From: a virus
Direction: 5' to 3' (one strand)
DNA: 30,796 nt
Virus record (IMG/VR): IMGVR_UViG_3300032309_001359
Location: 1 to 30,796 of that record
Part shown: piece after piece, positions 13,392 through 20,574 of the stretch
How the letters are laid out: every line of letters begins with the position of its first letter
Position numbering within the stretch: the stretch's first letter is position 1
Program-made: the position numbers and the translations under genes
The notes under the pieces: model-generated
What the model saw: only the letters and a program-made list of their open reading frames with translations
The model's database searches: none
What the model was told of the DNA's origin: nothing

Positions 13392-13661
13392 ATGGAAGAA
13401 GCCCAAAAGCCCGAATACAAAACGCTGGCATATCTGCCGGAAATTTCTGCTGCCTGCCTGCGCGTGATGGTGCTGGAGGACGAAGAGTCTGGCATCGACA
13501 AACTGGAGCCTTGGGTGCGATTCCGCATTGAAGATGCGGCGCGAACGCTTGATGACTGCGCTAAACGATTGGCCGCTCTGGAGCGGTACGTCGAACTGGT
13601 CATCGGTGCTGAAAAAGATGCTTTCTCGCAACTCTGCGAGGAAACGGCAGAAGTCGCGTAG
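13392..13661 (+). CDS. hypothetical helical protein, 89 aa (start uncertain)
   Basis: The frame is open from ATG 13245, but the upstream part is Pro/Arg-rich low-complexity sequence without a ribosome site. ATG 13392 follows AGAGGGA at 13380-13386, so it is preferred. The protein then begins MEEAQKPEYKTLAYLPEISA and is almost all helical (PWVRFRIEDAARTLDDCAKRLAALERYVEL). No known family. It lies between the two DUF551 genes. If the longer start is used the protein has 138 residues. Confidence 0.5.
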   Translation: MEEAQKPEYKTLAYLPEISAACLRVMVLEDEESGIDKLEPWVRFRIEDAARTLDDCAKRLAALERYVELVIGAEKDAFSQLCEETAEVA

Positions 13662-13688
13662 TGCGCTCTTGAGCGAATGGAAGGTCGG

Positions 13689-13967
13689 ATGGGCTACTAC
13701 AAAGAACTCGACATCCGCATCCGCAACGGCGGCGACGATGCCATTGCGGCCGTGAGCGAACTGATGCCGCGATGGATCGCTGTGGAAGAGCAACTGCCCC
13801 AGCGAGGCCAAATGGTCATCGTCGCGTTTCGTGGGCATTGGGGCGGCAAGCGGCAAGTCAGCGCCGAGGTCTTCTGGATTGACAACCGTGGCGGATGGAC
13901 AGGCTGCGATTCAATGAAGGACGGAAAGCCGACCCATTGGATGCCGCTCCCTGAGCCGCCGGCCTGA
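13689..13967 (+). CDS. DUF551 protein, copy 2, 92 aa
   Basis: RWIAVEEQLPQRGQMVIVAF and THWMPLPEPP match the DUF551 signature seen in the copy at 13011. ATG 13689 follows GGAAGG at 13679-13684, so it is preferred over ATG 13677, which would add four residues. Compared with copy 1 it has an N-terminal extension of about 27 residues (YYKELDIRIRNGGDDAIAAV). The two copies are divergent, so they were acquired separately or duplicated long ago. Confidence 0.82.
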   Translation: MGYYKELDIRIRNGGDDAIAAVSELMPRWIAVEEQLPQRGQMVIVAFRGHWGGKRQVSAEVFWIDNRGGWTGCDSMKDGKPTHWMPLPEPPA

Positions 13968-13977
13968 AGTGCGCTAC

Positions 13978-14002
13978 TGCGGCGAGAGACGGCCGCGCCG
14001 CA
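13978..14002 (+). other. GC-rich stem-loop after the second DUF551 gene
   Basis: TGCGGCG (13978-13984) pairs with CGCCGCA (13996-14002) around an 11-base loop, ten bases after the stop. There is no T-run. It may end the accessory transcript before the structural gene block. Confidence 0.4.
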
Positions 14003-14021
14003 CTGCAAGACATACGGCGTT

Positions 14022-14049
14022 TTGACGTACTCTGACCACAGGCCACGAT
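14022..14049 (+). promoter_or_regulatory. weak sigma70-like promoter candidate before the packaging block
   Basis: TTGACG (14022-14027) matches the -35 consensus at five of six positions and is followed after 16 bases by CACGAT (14044-14049), a poor -10. It sits in the spacer ahead of the gene at 14087, where a late promoter would make sense. Host sigma preferences are unknown, so this is a guess. Confidence 0.2.
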
Positions 14050-14086
14050 TCGGGCCAGACCCGAGCCTAACCACGGAGAGCGTTCA

Positions 14087-14440
14087 ATGAGCCAGGTAAA
14101 GATCAAGCGGTTGTTTCGGGTGGTCGAAGCCACCGTCACCACTGCCACCAGCAGCAGCACCACGCTTCGCATGGATGACATGGCTGGCGCCGTGGTCGAA
14201 CTGCCCACGATCACCACGAACGCTGCCACCATCAACGTGTGGGGCAACGACACCGAATCGGGTTCGTTCTGCCAGCTGTACGACGCAAGTGGCTCAGCGG
14301 CCTCCATTACGCTTGCCCCCAGCACCAGCAATCGGACGGCGTATGCCCTGCCAGATGCGGCTTTTGCGTTCCCGTACGTGAAGCTGGTGGCTGCTAGCAC
14401 CAATGCCACGGCCACGGTCAACGTGGTCATGAAGTCTTAG
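14087..14440 (+). CDS. putative small structural protein, beta-rich, 117 aa
   Basis: The sequence is dominated by Thr, Ser, Ala and Val in alternating strands (VEATVTTATSSSTTLRM, ATINVWGNDTESGSF, VKLVAASTNATATVNVVMKS), as expected for a small beta-sandwich decoration or fibre-associated protein. It is reminiscent in composition of the accessory head protein at 20575, although I cannot align them convincingly. It has the Shine-Dalgarno GGAGAG at 14074-14079. Its stop TAG overlaps the GTG start of the HNH gene at 14440. Confidence 0.5.
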   Translation: MSQVKIKRLFRVVEATVTTATSSSTTLRMDDMAGAVVELPTITTNAATINVWGNDTESGSFCQLYDASGSAASITLAPSTSNRTAYALPDAAFAFPYVKLVAASTNATATVNVVMKS

Positions 14441-14775
14441 TGCCCAACCGCATCCCAGCCCATCAGCCGCTGCGTCTGCGTGCCTCACGCCCGAGGCGGG
14501 ATGACAGTACACGCCCCAATGCCGCGTCCCGTGGGTACTGCAACAAGGCCCACCGGGCTTGGAGGCAAGCGGTGCTGACGCGCGACGCTTGGACGTGCAG
14601 GCATTGCGGCCGCGTGTGCAGCGATAAGAGGGAGGCTCAGGCCGATCACGTGTTGGCCATCAGCCAGGGCGGGGCGCGCTACGACGTGGCCAATGGGCAA
14701 GTGCTTTGTATTGCTTGCCACGCACGGAAGACGTTGCGGGAGCGGCGCGACGCCGGGGCGGTCAAAAAACTATAG
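14440..14775 (+). CDS. HNH endonuclease, 111 aa
   Basis: GTG 14440 overlaps the preceding stop by one base. The C-terminal half has the HNH core: CRHCGRVC zinc knuckle, QADHVLAISQGGARYDVANGQVL, then CIACHARKT. In HK97-like and P27-terminase phages a gene of this type stands just before the terminase, and its product takes part in cutting concatemeric DNA during packaging. The position here fits that role exactly. The first 45 residues are basic and Pro-rich. The domain call is strong; the role in packaging follows from the family and the neighbourhood. Confidence 0.9.
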   Translation: MPNRIPAHQPLRLRASRPRRDDSTRPNAASRGYCNKAHRAWRQAVLTRDAWTCRHCGRVCSDKREAQADHVLAISQGGARYDVANGQVLCIACHARKTLRERRDAGAVKKL

Positions 14776-14817
14776 AAGGCAGCCTTAATAAAACCCCACG
14801 GTTTCCTCGCGCGTGCG

Positions 14818-14843
14818 CGGCGCAGGAATTCGACGCCGTTTTT
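14818..14843 (+). terminator. weak Rho-independent terminator candidate
   Basis: CGGCG (14818-14822) and CGCCG (14834-14838) form a 5-bp GC stem with an 11-base loop, followed directly by TTTTT (14839-14843). The short stem makes it weak. It lies between the HNH and small terminase genes, so it may only attenuate. Confidence 0.3.
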
Positions 14844-14857
14844 CCAGGACATTTCTG

Positions 14858-15319
14858 ATGGGCCGCAAACCCAAGCCAACCGCCATCAAAATTCTTGAAG
14901 GCACGCAGCGTGGCCCGGCCAAGCGTGAGCCGTCGGCGCCGCCCGGCGCACCCGAGATGCCCGAGCGTCTTTCGGTTGAGCCGTTGGCCGTGGCCAAGTG
15001 GCACGAACTTGTTGACATCTTGTCGAAGATGGGCGTGCTGACCACGGGCGACGGCGAGGCGCTCGCCACGCTGTGCGAGGTGTACGCAGCCGCGCAAGCG
15101 TGCTTGCTGGAGCTGCGTGCGAGCGGGCCGACGATCAAAACGGATCTTGGTGGTGTCAAGCCAAATCCGGCCGGCAGTTTGTATCGCGGCCTGGTGGTAT
15201 TGCAGGCCAACTTGATGGGCGAGTTTGGATTGACGCCCAGTAGCAGGGTGCGACTTGGGACGAAAGCCGAAGCCCCGAAAGACGATCTCGAAGCGTTCTT
15301 CGCAGCCGAAGGCGCGTGA
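14858..15319 (+). CDS. terminase small subunit, P27 family, 153 aa
   Basis: ATG 14858 begins with GRKPKPTAIKILEGTQRGPAK, the signature N-terminus of the P27 small terminase family (PF05119). The helical middle (ALATLCEVYAAAQACLLEL) and the LYRGLVVLQANLMGEFGLTPSSRVRL segment are also typical. The small subunit recognises phage DNA and loads the large ATPase/nuclease subunit. It overlaps the large subunit reading frame by about 65 bases if that gene starts at TTG 15255. Length is normal. Confidence 0.9.
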   Translation: MGRKPKPTAIKILEGTQRGPAKREPSAPPGAPEMPERLSVEPLAVAKWHELVDILSKMGVLTTGDGEALATLCEVYAAAQACLLELRASGPTIKTDLGGVKPNPAGSLYRGLVVLQANLMGEFGLTPSSRVRLGTKAEAPKDDLEAFFAAEGA

Positions 15320-16921
15320 TCTGACGCCGGAAGGCGAAGCCAAGTACCGCCGCGTGGTGCGATTCTTTGAGGGTGTTTTGCGACACTCAAAAGGCCAGCA
15401 CGCCGGGGAGCCGTTTTCTTTGTTGCCGTGGCAGCACGAAGTTTTCAAAGAGTTGTTTGGGCGACTGCGGCCAGACGGCACAAGGCAGCACCGAGTGGCC
15501 TACATTGAGGTGCCCAAAAAAAATGGCGTCTTGGCCCCTGCGGCTGGTTGCCGTGGGGGCCAAGGCGACAAGGCAAATCAACTCTACTGGCGGGGATCGC
15601 CATCTACATGCTGCTGGCCGACGGCGAGCAAGGCAGCGAAGTCTACGGGGCATGCACGGATCGTGAGTCTGCGGGCATCATCTACCGCGAAGCCGCCGCT
15701 ATGGTGCGGGCCTCGCCGGCTCTGTCCAAAGTGCTGGAAGTGGTGGACAGCCGGAAGACGATCATCCACCGGGCCAGCAACTCGTTCTATCGTGTGCTCT
15801 CGGCAGATGCGTTCCGTGCCGAGGGGCTGAATATTCACGCCCTGCTTTTCGATGAGATGCACGCCCAGCGTGATCGTCGGCTCTATGACGCCCTGCGCTA
15901 CGGCGGTGCGGCACGGCGGCAGCCGCTGCTGCTGTCGATCACCACAGCCGGCGAGCTGGACCGCAAGGCGCTCTGGTGGGAGCAACGGACGTATGCCGAG
16001 CGGTGTGCCGCAGATCCGACGCTCGACCCGGCTTTTTACGGCTGCGTCTACAAGGCCGAAGAAGCGGATGACCCGTTTGACGAGGCGACGTGGCGGAAGG
16101 CCAACCCGTCACTGGGGCACACGATCACGCTGGAGTCGTTTGCCGCCGATGCCTTGGAAGCGAAGAACAGCCCCAGCAAACTCAACTCGTTTTTGCGTTA
16201 CCGGCTCGACATCGCCACCAGCTCTGACGTGCGGTGGATTCTGCCTGACAAGTGGGCTGCCTGTGGCGGTGCGTTGCGTCCGCTCGACGGCCGCCAGGCG
16301 TACGTCGGCCTGGACTTGTCGAGCACCACGGACTTGACGTGTGCCGTGTACCTGTTTCCCGATGAGGACGGCACCTTCGACGTGCTGCCGTTCTTCTGGG
16401 CGGCAGCCGAGAACGCCCAAGGCCGAGCACACCGGGACAAGGTGCCTTATCTGGATTGGGCCAAGGAGCGTAACGAGTACGGCCCGCTGTTGCGGCTCAC
16501 CGATGGCAACGCCACGGACTACGACACGGTGCGGCGGGACATCAACGAAATCAGCAAGAGATTCGTGATTCGGCAGATGGGGATAGATCCCTGGAACGCC
16601 CAGCACATATCGCAGCAACTGCAAGGAGATGGGTTTGAAATAGTAGCGTTTAGGCAGGGATACGGCAGTTTCTCAAGCCCCTGCAAATTCTTGGAGACGC
16701 TCACGCTTTCCGGCCGGCTGCGGCACGCCAATCACCCGATGCTGTCGTGGATGGCAAACAACGTGTCGATTGAGATGAACCACGCCGGCGACATTAAGCC
16801 AAGCAAAAGCAAATCCACGGAACGCATCGACGGCATGGTGGCGTTGGTCGAAGCCCTTGGCCTGTGGCAAACGGCGACGGCGCCAAAGCCTGAACAAAAC
16901 TGGGACATCGTGGCCATATGA
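15255..16921 (+). CDS. terminase large subunit, reading frame interrupted in Walker A (recoding or frameshift)
   Basis: The ATPase-nuclease motor of packaging. The first part (frame from TTG 15255; start uncertain) contains DLTPEGEAKYRRVVRFFEG, FSLLPWQHEVFKELFG and VAYIEVPKKNG, which stops halfway through the P-loop. The same protein resumes in the -1 frame with GKSTLLAGIAIYMLLADG, Walker B LLFDEMHA, and nuclease motifs GLDLSSTTD, IDPWN and ERIDGMVA, ending at 16921. Without recoding, frame 0 ends at 15830 as a useless 191-residue product. A -1 shift at the A8 run gives 555 residues; skipping 15528-15574 gives 539. Both suit the family. A sequencing error or true pseudogene is possible, but every motif downstream is intact. 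It overlaps the portal by ATGA at 16918. Confidence 0.85.
15507..15574 (+). promoter_or_regulatory. candidate translational recoding element inside the terminase Walker A codons
   Basis: The elements in order are: SD-like GAGG (15507-15510); A8 run (15516-15523) containing the in-frame heptamer A AAA AAT; GGC codon (15525-15527); then a hairpin whose arms pair continuously from 15527-15544 to 15550-15567, 18 pairs including three G-U, with the five-base loop TGGTT. GGC (15572-15574) closes the 47-base segment before AAA TCA (Lys-Ser). A -1 shift reads GPRRQGKST; a bypass from GGC to GGC reads VPKKNGKST. The frame -1 stop nearest upstream is TGA 15506-15508, just before the element. Confidence 0.6.
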
Positions 16922-18285
16922 TCGCTCAAGCCGAGACGCCGGAAGACAAGGGATACCGCATCATCGATCTGCGTGGCGGCGGCTACAACGACGGCTGGAA
17001 CGAATCGCCTGCCCGTGGATCGGCTGGCGTTCGAGTCACGCCCGAGACGGCGCTGCAGTGCTCAACGGTGCTGGCCTGCGTGCGGCTGATTGCTGAGAAC
17101 GTGGCCACCGTGCCGCTGCACCTGTATCGCCGGCTGCCCGAGGGCGGCAAAGAGCGTGCCCGCGATCTGCCTCTGTACCGGATGCTTTCCCAGCAGCCCA
17201 ACGGCTGGCAAACCAGCTTTGAGTTTCGGGAAATGCTCACGGCTCACTGCTTGCTGTACGGCAACGCCTATGCCGAGATCCTCAGCGGCAAGGCCGGGGC
17301 CGTGAGCGAGCTGCGGCCATTGCACCCCAGCCGGATGAAGGTGGAGCAGCTGGAAGACGGCAGCCTGCGGTACTGCTACCGCGAGCAGAGCGGCCGGGAA
17401 ACCATCTACCGGCAAGACCAAATTTTCCACCTGCGCTGGCTGAGCAACGACGGCATCATGGGCATGCTTCCGATCACGCTTTCGCGTGACGCGATCGCCC
17501 TGGCCCAAGCGCTGGAGACTCACGGCGGCGCCTACTTCGGCAACGCATGCCGGCTCTCAGGGCTGATGGAGTCTGACAACCCAATCACGGTGGAAACGGC
17601 CGAGCGGCTCCGCGAGCAATTTGAGCGGATGCACCGGGGCGCTGACCGAGCGCACAGAACGGCAGTGCTCCCGCAGGGCGTGCACTGGAAGGACGTGCAG
17701 GGCACAAACGAGGCCAGCCAATTCCTTGAATCTCGGGCGTACCAGACGGTTGAAATCTGCCGCGCCTACCGCGTTGATCCTTCGTACGTGCAGGACAAAA
17801 CCAAAGTCGGCTATGCGTCACAGGAGCAGGCCGCCATCGATTTGGTGCAGCAGACGTTGCTGCCGTGGTTCCGGCGGTGGGAATCAGCCATCACCCGCGA
17901 TCTGGTGGTGAAGGACGAAATCTATTTCGCGGAGTTTGATACCCGTGGCCTGCTGCGTGGCGATCTGGCCGCCCAAGCAAACTGGCTGCAAACGATGCTC
18001 AACACCGGCATCTACTCGATCAACGAGTGCCGGGAAGTGCTCAACATGAATCCAATCGGTCCCGACGGCGATCAGCGGTACATGCAGATGAACCTGACCA
18101 CGATGCAGGGCATCGCGGCCACTGCGGCTGTTGGGAATGCGGGCGACACGATGCCAGCCGACAACCTGCCGCTTTCGTACACCGACCAACTGCTGGCTGG
18201 GCCAGGCCCAGAGAACGATACGCCAGTGAAGCCTGCAACACCCCGAGCGCGCCGCACGCGCAGCCCAAGGAAGCAAAAGCCATGA
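16918..18285 (+). CDS. portal protein, HK97 family, 455 aa
   Basis: ATG 16918 overlaps the terminase stop. Typical HK97-type portal blocks are present: ALQCSTVLACVRLIAENVATVPLHLYRR near residues 45-72, LLYGNAYAEIL near 115, LRPLHPSRMKVE near 135, QIFHLRWLSNDGIMGMLPI near 165, and RAYRVDPSYVQ...YASQEQAAIDL near 285-310. Portal dodecamers form the DNA entry vertex and bind terminase and the head-tail connector. The C-terminal 60 residues are flexible and end in a basic RARRTRSPRKQKP tail. Length 455 is standard. It overlaps the prohead protease by ATGA at 18282. Confidence 0.95.
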   Translation: MIAQAETPEDKGYRIIDLRGGGYNDGWNESPARGSAGVRVTPETALQCSTVLACVRLIAENVATVPLHLYRRLPEGGKERARDLPLYRMLSQQPNGWQTSFEFREMLTAHCLLYGNAYAEILSGKAGAVSELRPLHPSRMKVEQLEDGSLRYCYREQSGRETIYRQDQIFHLRWLSNDGIMGMLPITLSRDAIALAQALETHGGAYFGNACRLSGLMESDNPITVETAERLREQFERMHRGADRAHRTAVLPQGVHWKDVQGTNEASQFLESRAYQTVEICRAYRVDPSYVQDKTKVGYASQEQAAIDLVQQTLLPWFRRWESAITRDLVVKDEIYFAEFDTRGLLRGDLAAQANWLQTMLNTGIYSINECREVLNMNPIGPDGDQRYMQMNLTTMQGIAATAAVGNAGDTMPADNLPLSYTDQLLAGPGPENDTPVKPATPRARRTRSPRKQKP

Positions 18286-18893
18286 ACGTCGAACGTCGCA
18301 ACATTCCGTTGCCGCTGAGTGTTGAAACACGCGCTGACGGCCGCGCGCTAATCCGTGGCATGGCTGCCCGATACAACGTCCGTTCAGTCGATCTCGGCGG
18401 CTTCACCGAAGAAATCCGGCCCGGTGCATTTGATGCCGTGATGAAAGCAGAAGGCCGCAATGTCGTGGGGCTCTACAACCACGACCAGAACTTCGTGCTT
18501 GGCACCGAGCGAGCCGGCACGTTGCGGTTGGCAACCATTGATGACGGCCTGGCCTATGAGATCGACCCGCCCGATACACGCATGGACGTGGTCGAGCTGA
18601 TACGCCGTTCCGATGTTTTTGGAAGTTCGTTTGCGTTCACCACCGACGATGACGAGTGGACTACAGACGATAAGGGTGGACACCTCCGCTACATTCGCAC
18701 CATCAGTGGGCTTTTCGATGTCGGCCCAGTGCTGACGCCGGCCTACAAGGACACCAGCGTGGCGGTTCGCTCACTGGAAAAGCATCTGCAGACGCACCGA
18801 CCGGCGCTGAAGCTGCCGGCACTTCGACGGGATGCGAAGACCGAGACGGCGATTCGTAGGTTTCTGAGGCAGCATGGCCACAAAGTCCGGTGA
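18282..18893 (+). CDS. prohead protease, HK97 family, 203 aa
   Basis: ATG 18282 in the overlap with the portal stop. Blocks of the caudoviral prohead protease (PF04586) are seen: GMAARYNVRSVDLGGFTEEIRPGAF, LYNHDQNFVLGTERAGTLRL with the probable catalytic His, SDVFGSSFAFT with the probable catalytic Ser, and ISGLFDVGPVLTPAYKDTSVAVR. It cleaves the N-terminal delta domain of the capsid protein during head maturation. The C-terminus (about 30 residues, basic) overlaps the small zinc-ribbon gene at 18874. Confidence 0.93.
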   Translation: MNVERRNIPLPLSVETRADGRALIRGMAARYNVRSVDLGGFTEEIRPGAFDAVMKAEGRNVVGLYNHDQNFVLGTERAGTLRLATIDDGLAYEIDPPDTRMDVVELIRRSDVFGSSFAFTTDDDEWTTDDKGGHLRYIRTISGLFDVGPVLTPAYKDTSVAVRSLEKHLQTHRPALKLPALRRDAKTETAIRRFLRQHGHKVR

Positions 18894-19050
18894 CGTTTGC
18901 CACTACTGCCGAGCTGCACGTTTTGGCGTGTACTCGACGGCTGAGAAGGGCGGCGTGTGCACCCGGTATCTGCGCTGCCCGCACTGCCGGAAGACGGCAA
19001 AGCACGTCGTGAAGTCGTGCGAGATTCGGCGGCGCTCGTTGCCTAATTAG
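18874..19050 (+). CDS. small zinc-ribbon protein, 58 aa
   Basis: ATG 18874, with GAGG at 18866-18869, lies in another frame at the end of the protease gene. The protein has CHYC near the N-terminus, then CTRYLRCPHCRKTAKH and a further Cys, enough for a four-cysteine zinc ribbon. The rest is basic (CEIRRRSLPN). A nucleic-acid-binding role is plausible. It lies between protease and capsid genes, where a scaffold or nothing is usual. The stop TAG is inside an 18-bp palindrome. Confidence 0.6.
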   Translation: MATKSGDVCHYCRAARFGVYSTAEKGGVCTRYLRCPHCRKTAKHVVKSCEIRRRSLPN

Positions 19051-19055
19051 GCAAC
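19038..19055. promoter_or_regulatory. perfect 18-bp palindrome at the zinc-ribbon stop codon
   Basis: GTTGCCTAATTAGGCAAC is self-complementary over its full length. It could act as an operator for a dimeric protein or, as RNA, as a 7-bp hairpin with an AATT loop. It is AT-centred in a GC-rich region and lies 91 bases upstream of the capsid gene. Confidence 0.55.
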
Positions 19056-19101
19056 AACCAGCGTTCCTGTTTCTGCAAGCAGCGGCACCTCCTGCTTTAG
19101 C

Positions 19102-19129
19102 GTGCGGATAGGTCACACACCTACCGCAC
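19102..19129 (+). other. stem-loop just upstream of the capsid ribosome site
   Basis: GTGCGG-A-TAGGT (19102-19113) pairs with ACCTACCGCAC (19119-19129) with a single bulged A and a CACAC loop. The capsid Shine-Dalgarno CAGGAG begins two bases later at 19131. Such 5' hairpins often protect highly expressed messages or mark a processing site. Confidence 0.5.
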
Positions 19130-19145
19130 ACAGGAGCCAACGCAC

Positions 19146-20543
19146 ATGGCCGCTCGCGTCAAGGAATTGCTGGACGAACTCGCCTCCGTTCTCGCCGAGA
19201 TGGGCGCTCTGGAAGACGAGGGCGCGGCCGAGGAAGTCGTTGAGGGCGAAGGCGTTGAGGCGGCGTCGGCTGATCGCTCGGTGGTGGAGGCCGTCGAGGC
19301 CCGCCAGGTGGCGTACGACGCGCTGGTGGCCAAGGCTGATCGGATCAAGTCGGCCATTGCCAAGGAAGAGGCCCGTGAGGCCAAGAAGGCCGAGCTGCTC
19401 AAGGTTCTGAACCGTGCCGCACCCGTGGAGGCCACCGAAATGGCAAAGCCCCGCATTGAGCCGATTTCGACCCGTGGCTACAAGCCCGGCGTGTTTGAGT
19501 CGCCCGAGGTGGCGAACCGCTGCGGCATGTGGCTCAAGGCCCACTTTGGTGATCGGCAGGCCCGGCAGTGGTGCTCGGACCACCTCGGCGCGGAGTACCG
19601 CGACATGGGCGGCCAGGTGAACAGCCTTGGCGGAAATCTTGTGTTTGAGGATTTCTCAAACACCATCATTCGCCTTGTCGAAAAATTCGGCGTGGCGATG
19701 AACGTTTTCCAGAACGTCACCATGTCCAGCGATACCCTTCTGGTGCCTCGTCGCCTGACGGGCGTGACCTCGTATTGGTTGGGCGAAAACTCGACCATCA
19801 CTACGAGCGACCCCACGGCGACGATGGTGCAGCTGGTGGCGAAGAAGCTGGCGTGTGCCACGAAGGTGAGCAACGAGCTCCTGGCCGACAACGCCATTTC
19901 CGTTGCGTCGTGGCTTGCCCAGGAATACGCCACCTCGCTGTCGGCCGCCATTGACGATGCGGCGTTTAACGGGACCGGCACCAGCACCTACGGCGGGATC
20001 CGGGGCCTTGCCCAGATTGATGACGGCACGCACACCGCGTCCATTCAGTCCGCGGCAACTGGCAACACCACGATTGCCAGCCTGGACATTGACGATTACC
20101 TGGCCTGCTTGGCGAAGCTTCCCCGCTACGCCATCGGCACGTCGGCCTGGTACATGCACCCCAGCGTGTACCACAACAGCGTGCAGCGCATGATGCTGTC
20201 GAGCGGCGTGGCTGGCAGCGGCACCATCGGTGCTCTCTCTGGCGGCAACACGGCTGCGAACCTTGCCCAGGGCACGCCGAACACCTTCCTTGGCCTGCCG
20301 GTCGTGTGGGTGCTCAAGATGACGGCGGCCCCGACCACGGGCACCATCGCGGCCTACGTTGGCGACCTGTCGCTGGCTGGCATCATGGCGGTCAAATCTG
20401 ACATGCAGGTTGCCACCTCGTCGGATCGGTACTTTGAAGCCGACCAGACCGCGTTCCGCGCGATCCAGCGGCTCGACATCAACGTGCACTCGCTGGGCTC
20501 GACCACCGAAGCCGGCCCGGTTGTGGCTCTCAAGTTGGCCTAA
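19146..20543 (+). CDS. major capsid protein, HK97 fold, with N-terminal delta domain, 465 aa
   Basis: Residues 1 to about 90 are a charged coiled coil (VKELLDELASVLAEMGALEDE..., KADRIKSAIAKEEAREAKKAELL), the cleavable scaffolding delta domain. The mature part carries HK97-fold features: GGNLVFEDFSNTIIRLVEKFGV, NVTMSSDTLLVPR, SYWLGENSTITTSDPT, KKLACATKVSNELLAD, AIDDAAFNGTGTSTYGGIRG, the HPSVYHNSVQRMM segment and GLPVVWV. It forms the icosahedral shell and is cut by the protease at 18282. The start ATG 19146 has CAGGAG ahead. Confidence 0.95.
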   Translation: MAARVKELLDELASVLAEMGALEDEGAAEEVVEGEGVEAASADRSVVEAVEARQVAYDALVAKADRIKSAIAKEEAREAKKAELLKVLNRAAPVEATEMAKPRIEPISTRGYKPGVFESPEVANRCGMWLKAHFGDRQARQWCSDHLGAEYRDMGGQVNSLGGNLVFEDFSNTIIRLVEKFGVAMNVFQNVTMSSDTLLVPRRLTGVTSYWLGENSTITTSDPTATMVQLVAKKLACATKVSNELLADNAISVASWLAQEYATSLSAAIDDAAFNGTGTSTYGGIRGLAQIDDGTHTASIQSAATGNTTIASLDIDDYLACLAKLPRYAIGTSAWYMHPSVYHNSVQRMMLSSGVAGSGTIGALSGGNTAANLAQGTPNTFLGLPVVWVLKMTAAPTTGTIAAYVGDLSLAGIMAVKSDMQVATSSDRYFEADQTAFRAIQRLDINVHSLGSTTEAGPVVALKLA

Positions 20544-20574
20544 CCCTGACACCCTTCCCTGGAGAAACTGACAG

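Noticed and set aside
14776-14857. cos site before the terminase genes
   Set aside because: The location is suitable for an HNH-P27 phage, but no defined cohesive-end sequence can be recognised without the genome ends.
15528-15574. Intein or self-splicing intron in the terminase
   Set aside because: The interrupting segment is only 47 bases, far too short for either element.
15255-15830. 191-residue frame-0 protein as a complete gene
   Set aside because: After Gly91 the sequence loses all terminase similarity and becomes Ser/Cys/Arg-rich, as expected from reading the wrong frame.
15548-16921. Separate downstream terminase gene starting at TTG 15548
   Set aside because: There is no ribosome site, the start is inside the hairpin loop, and the product would lack the N-terminal ATPase strand supplied by the upstream frame.
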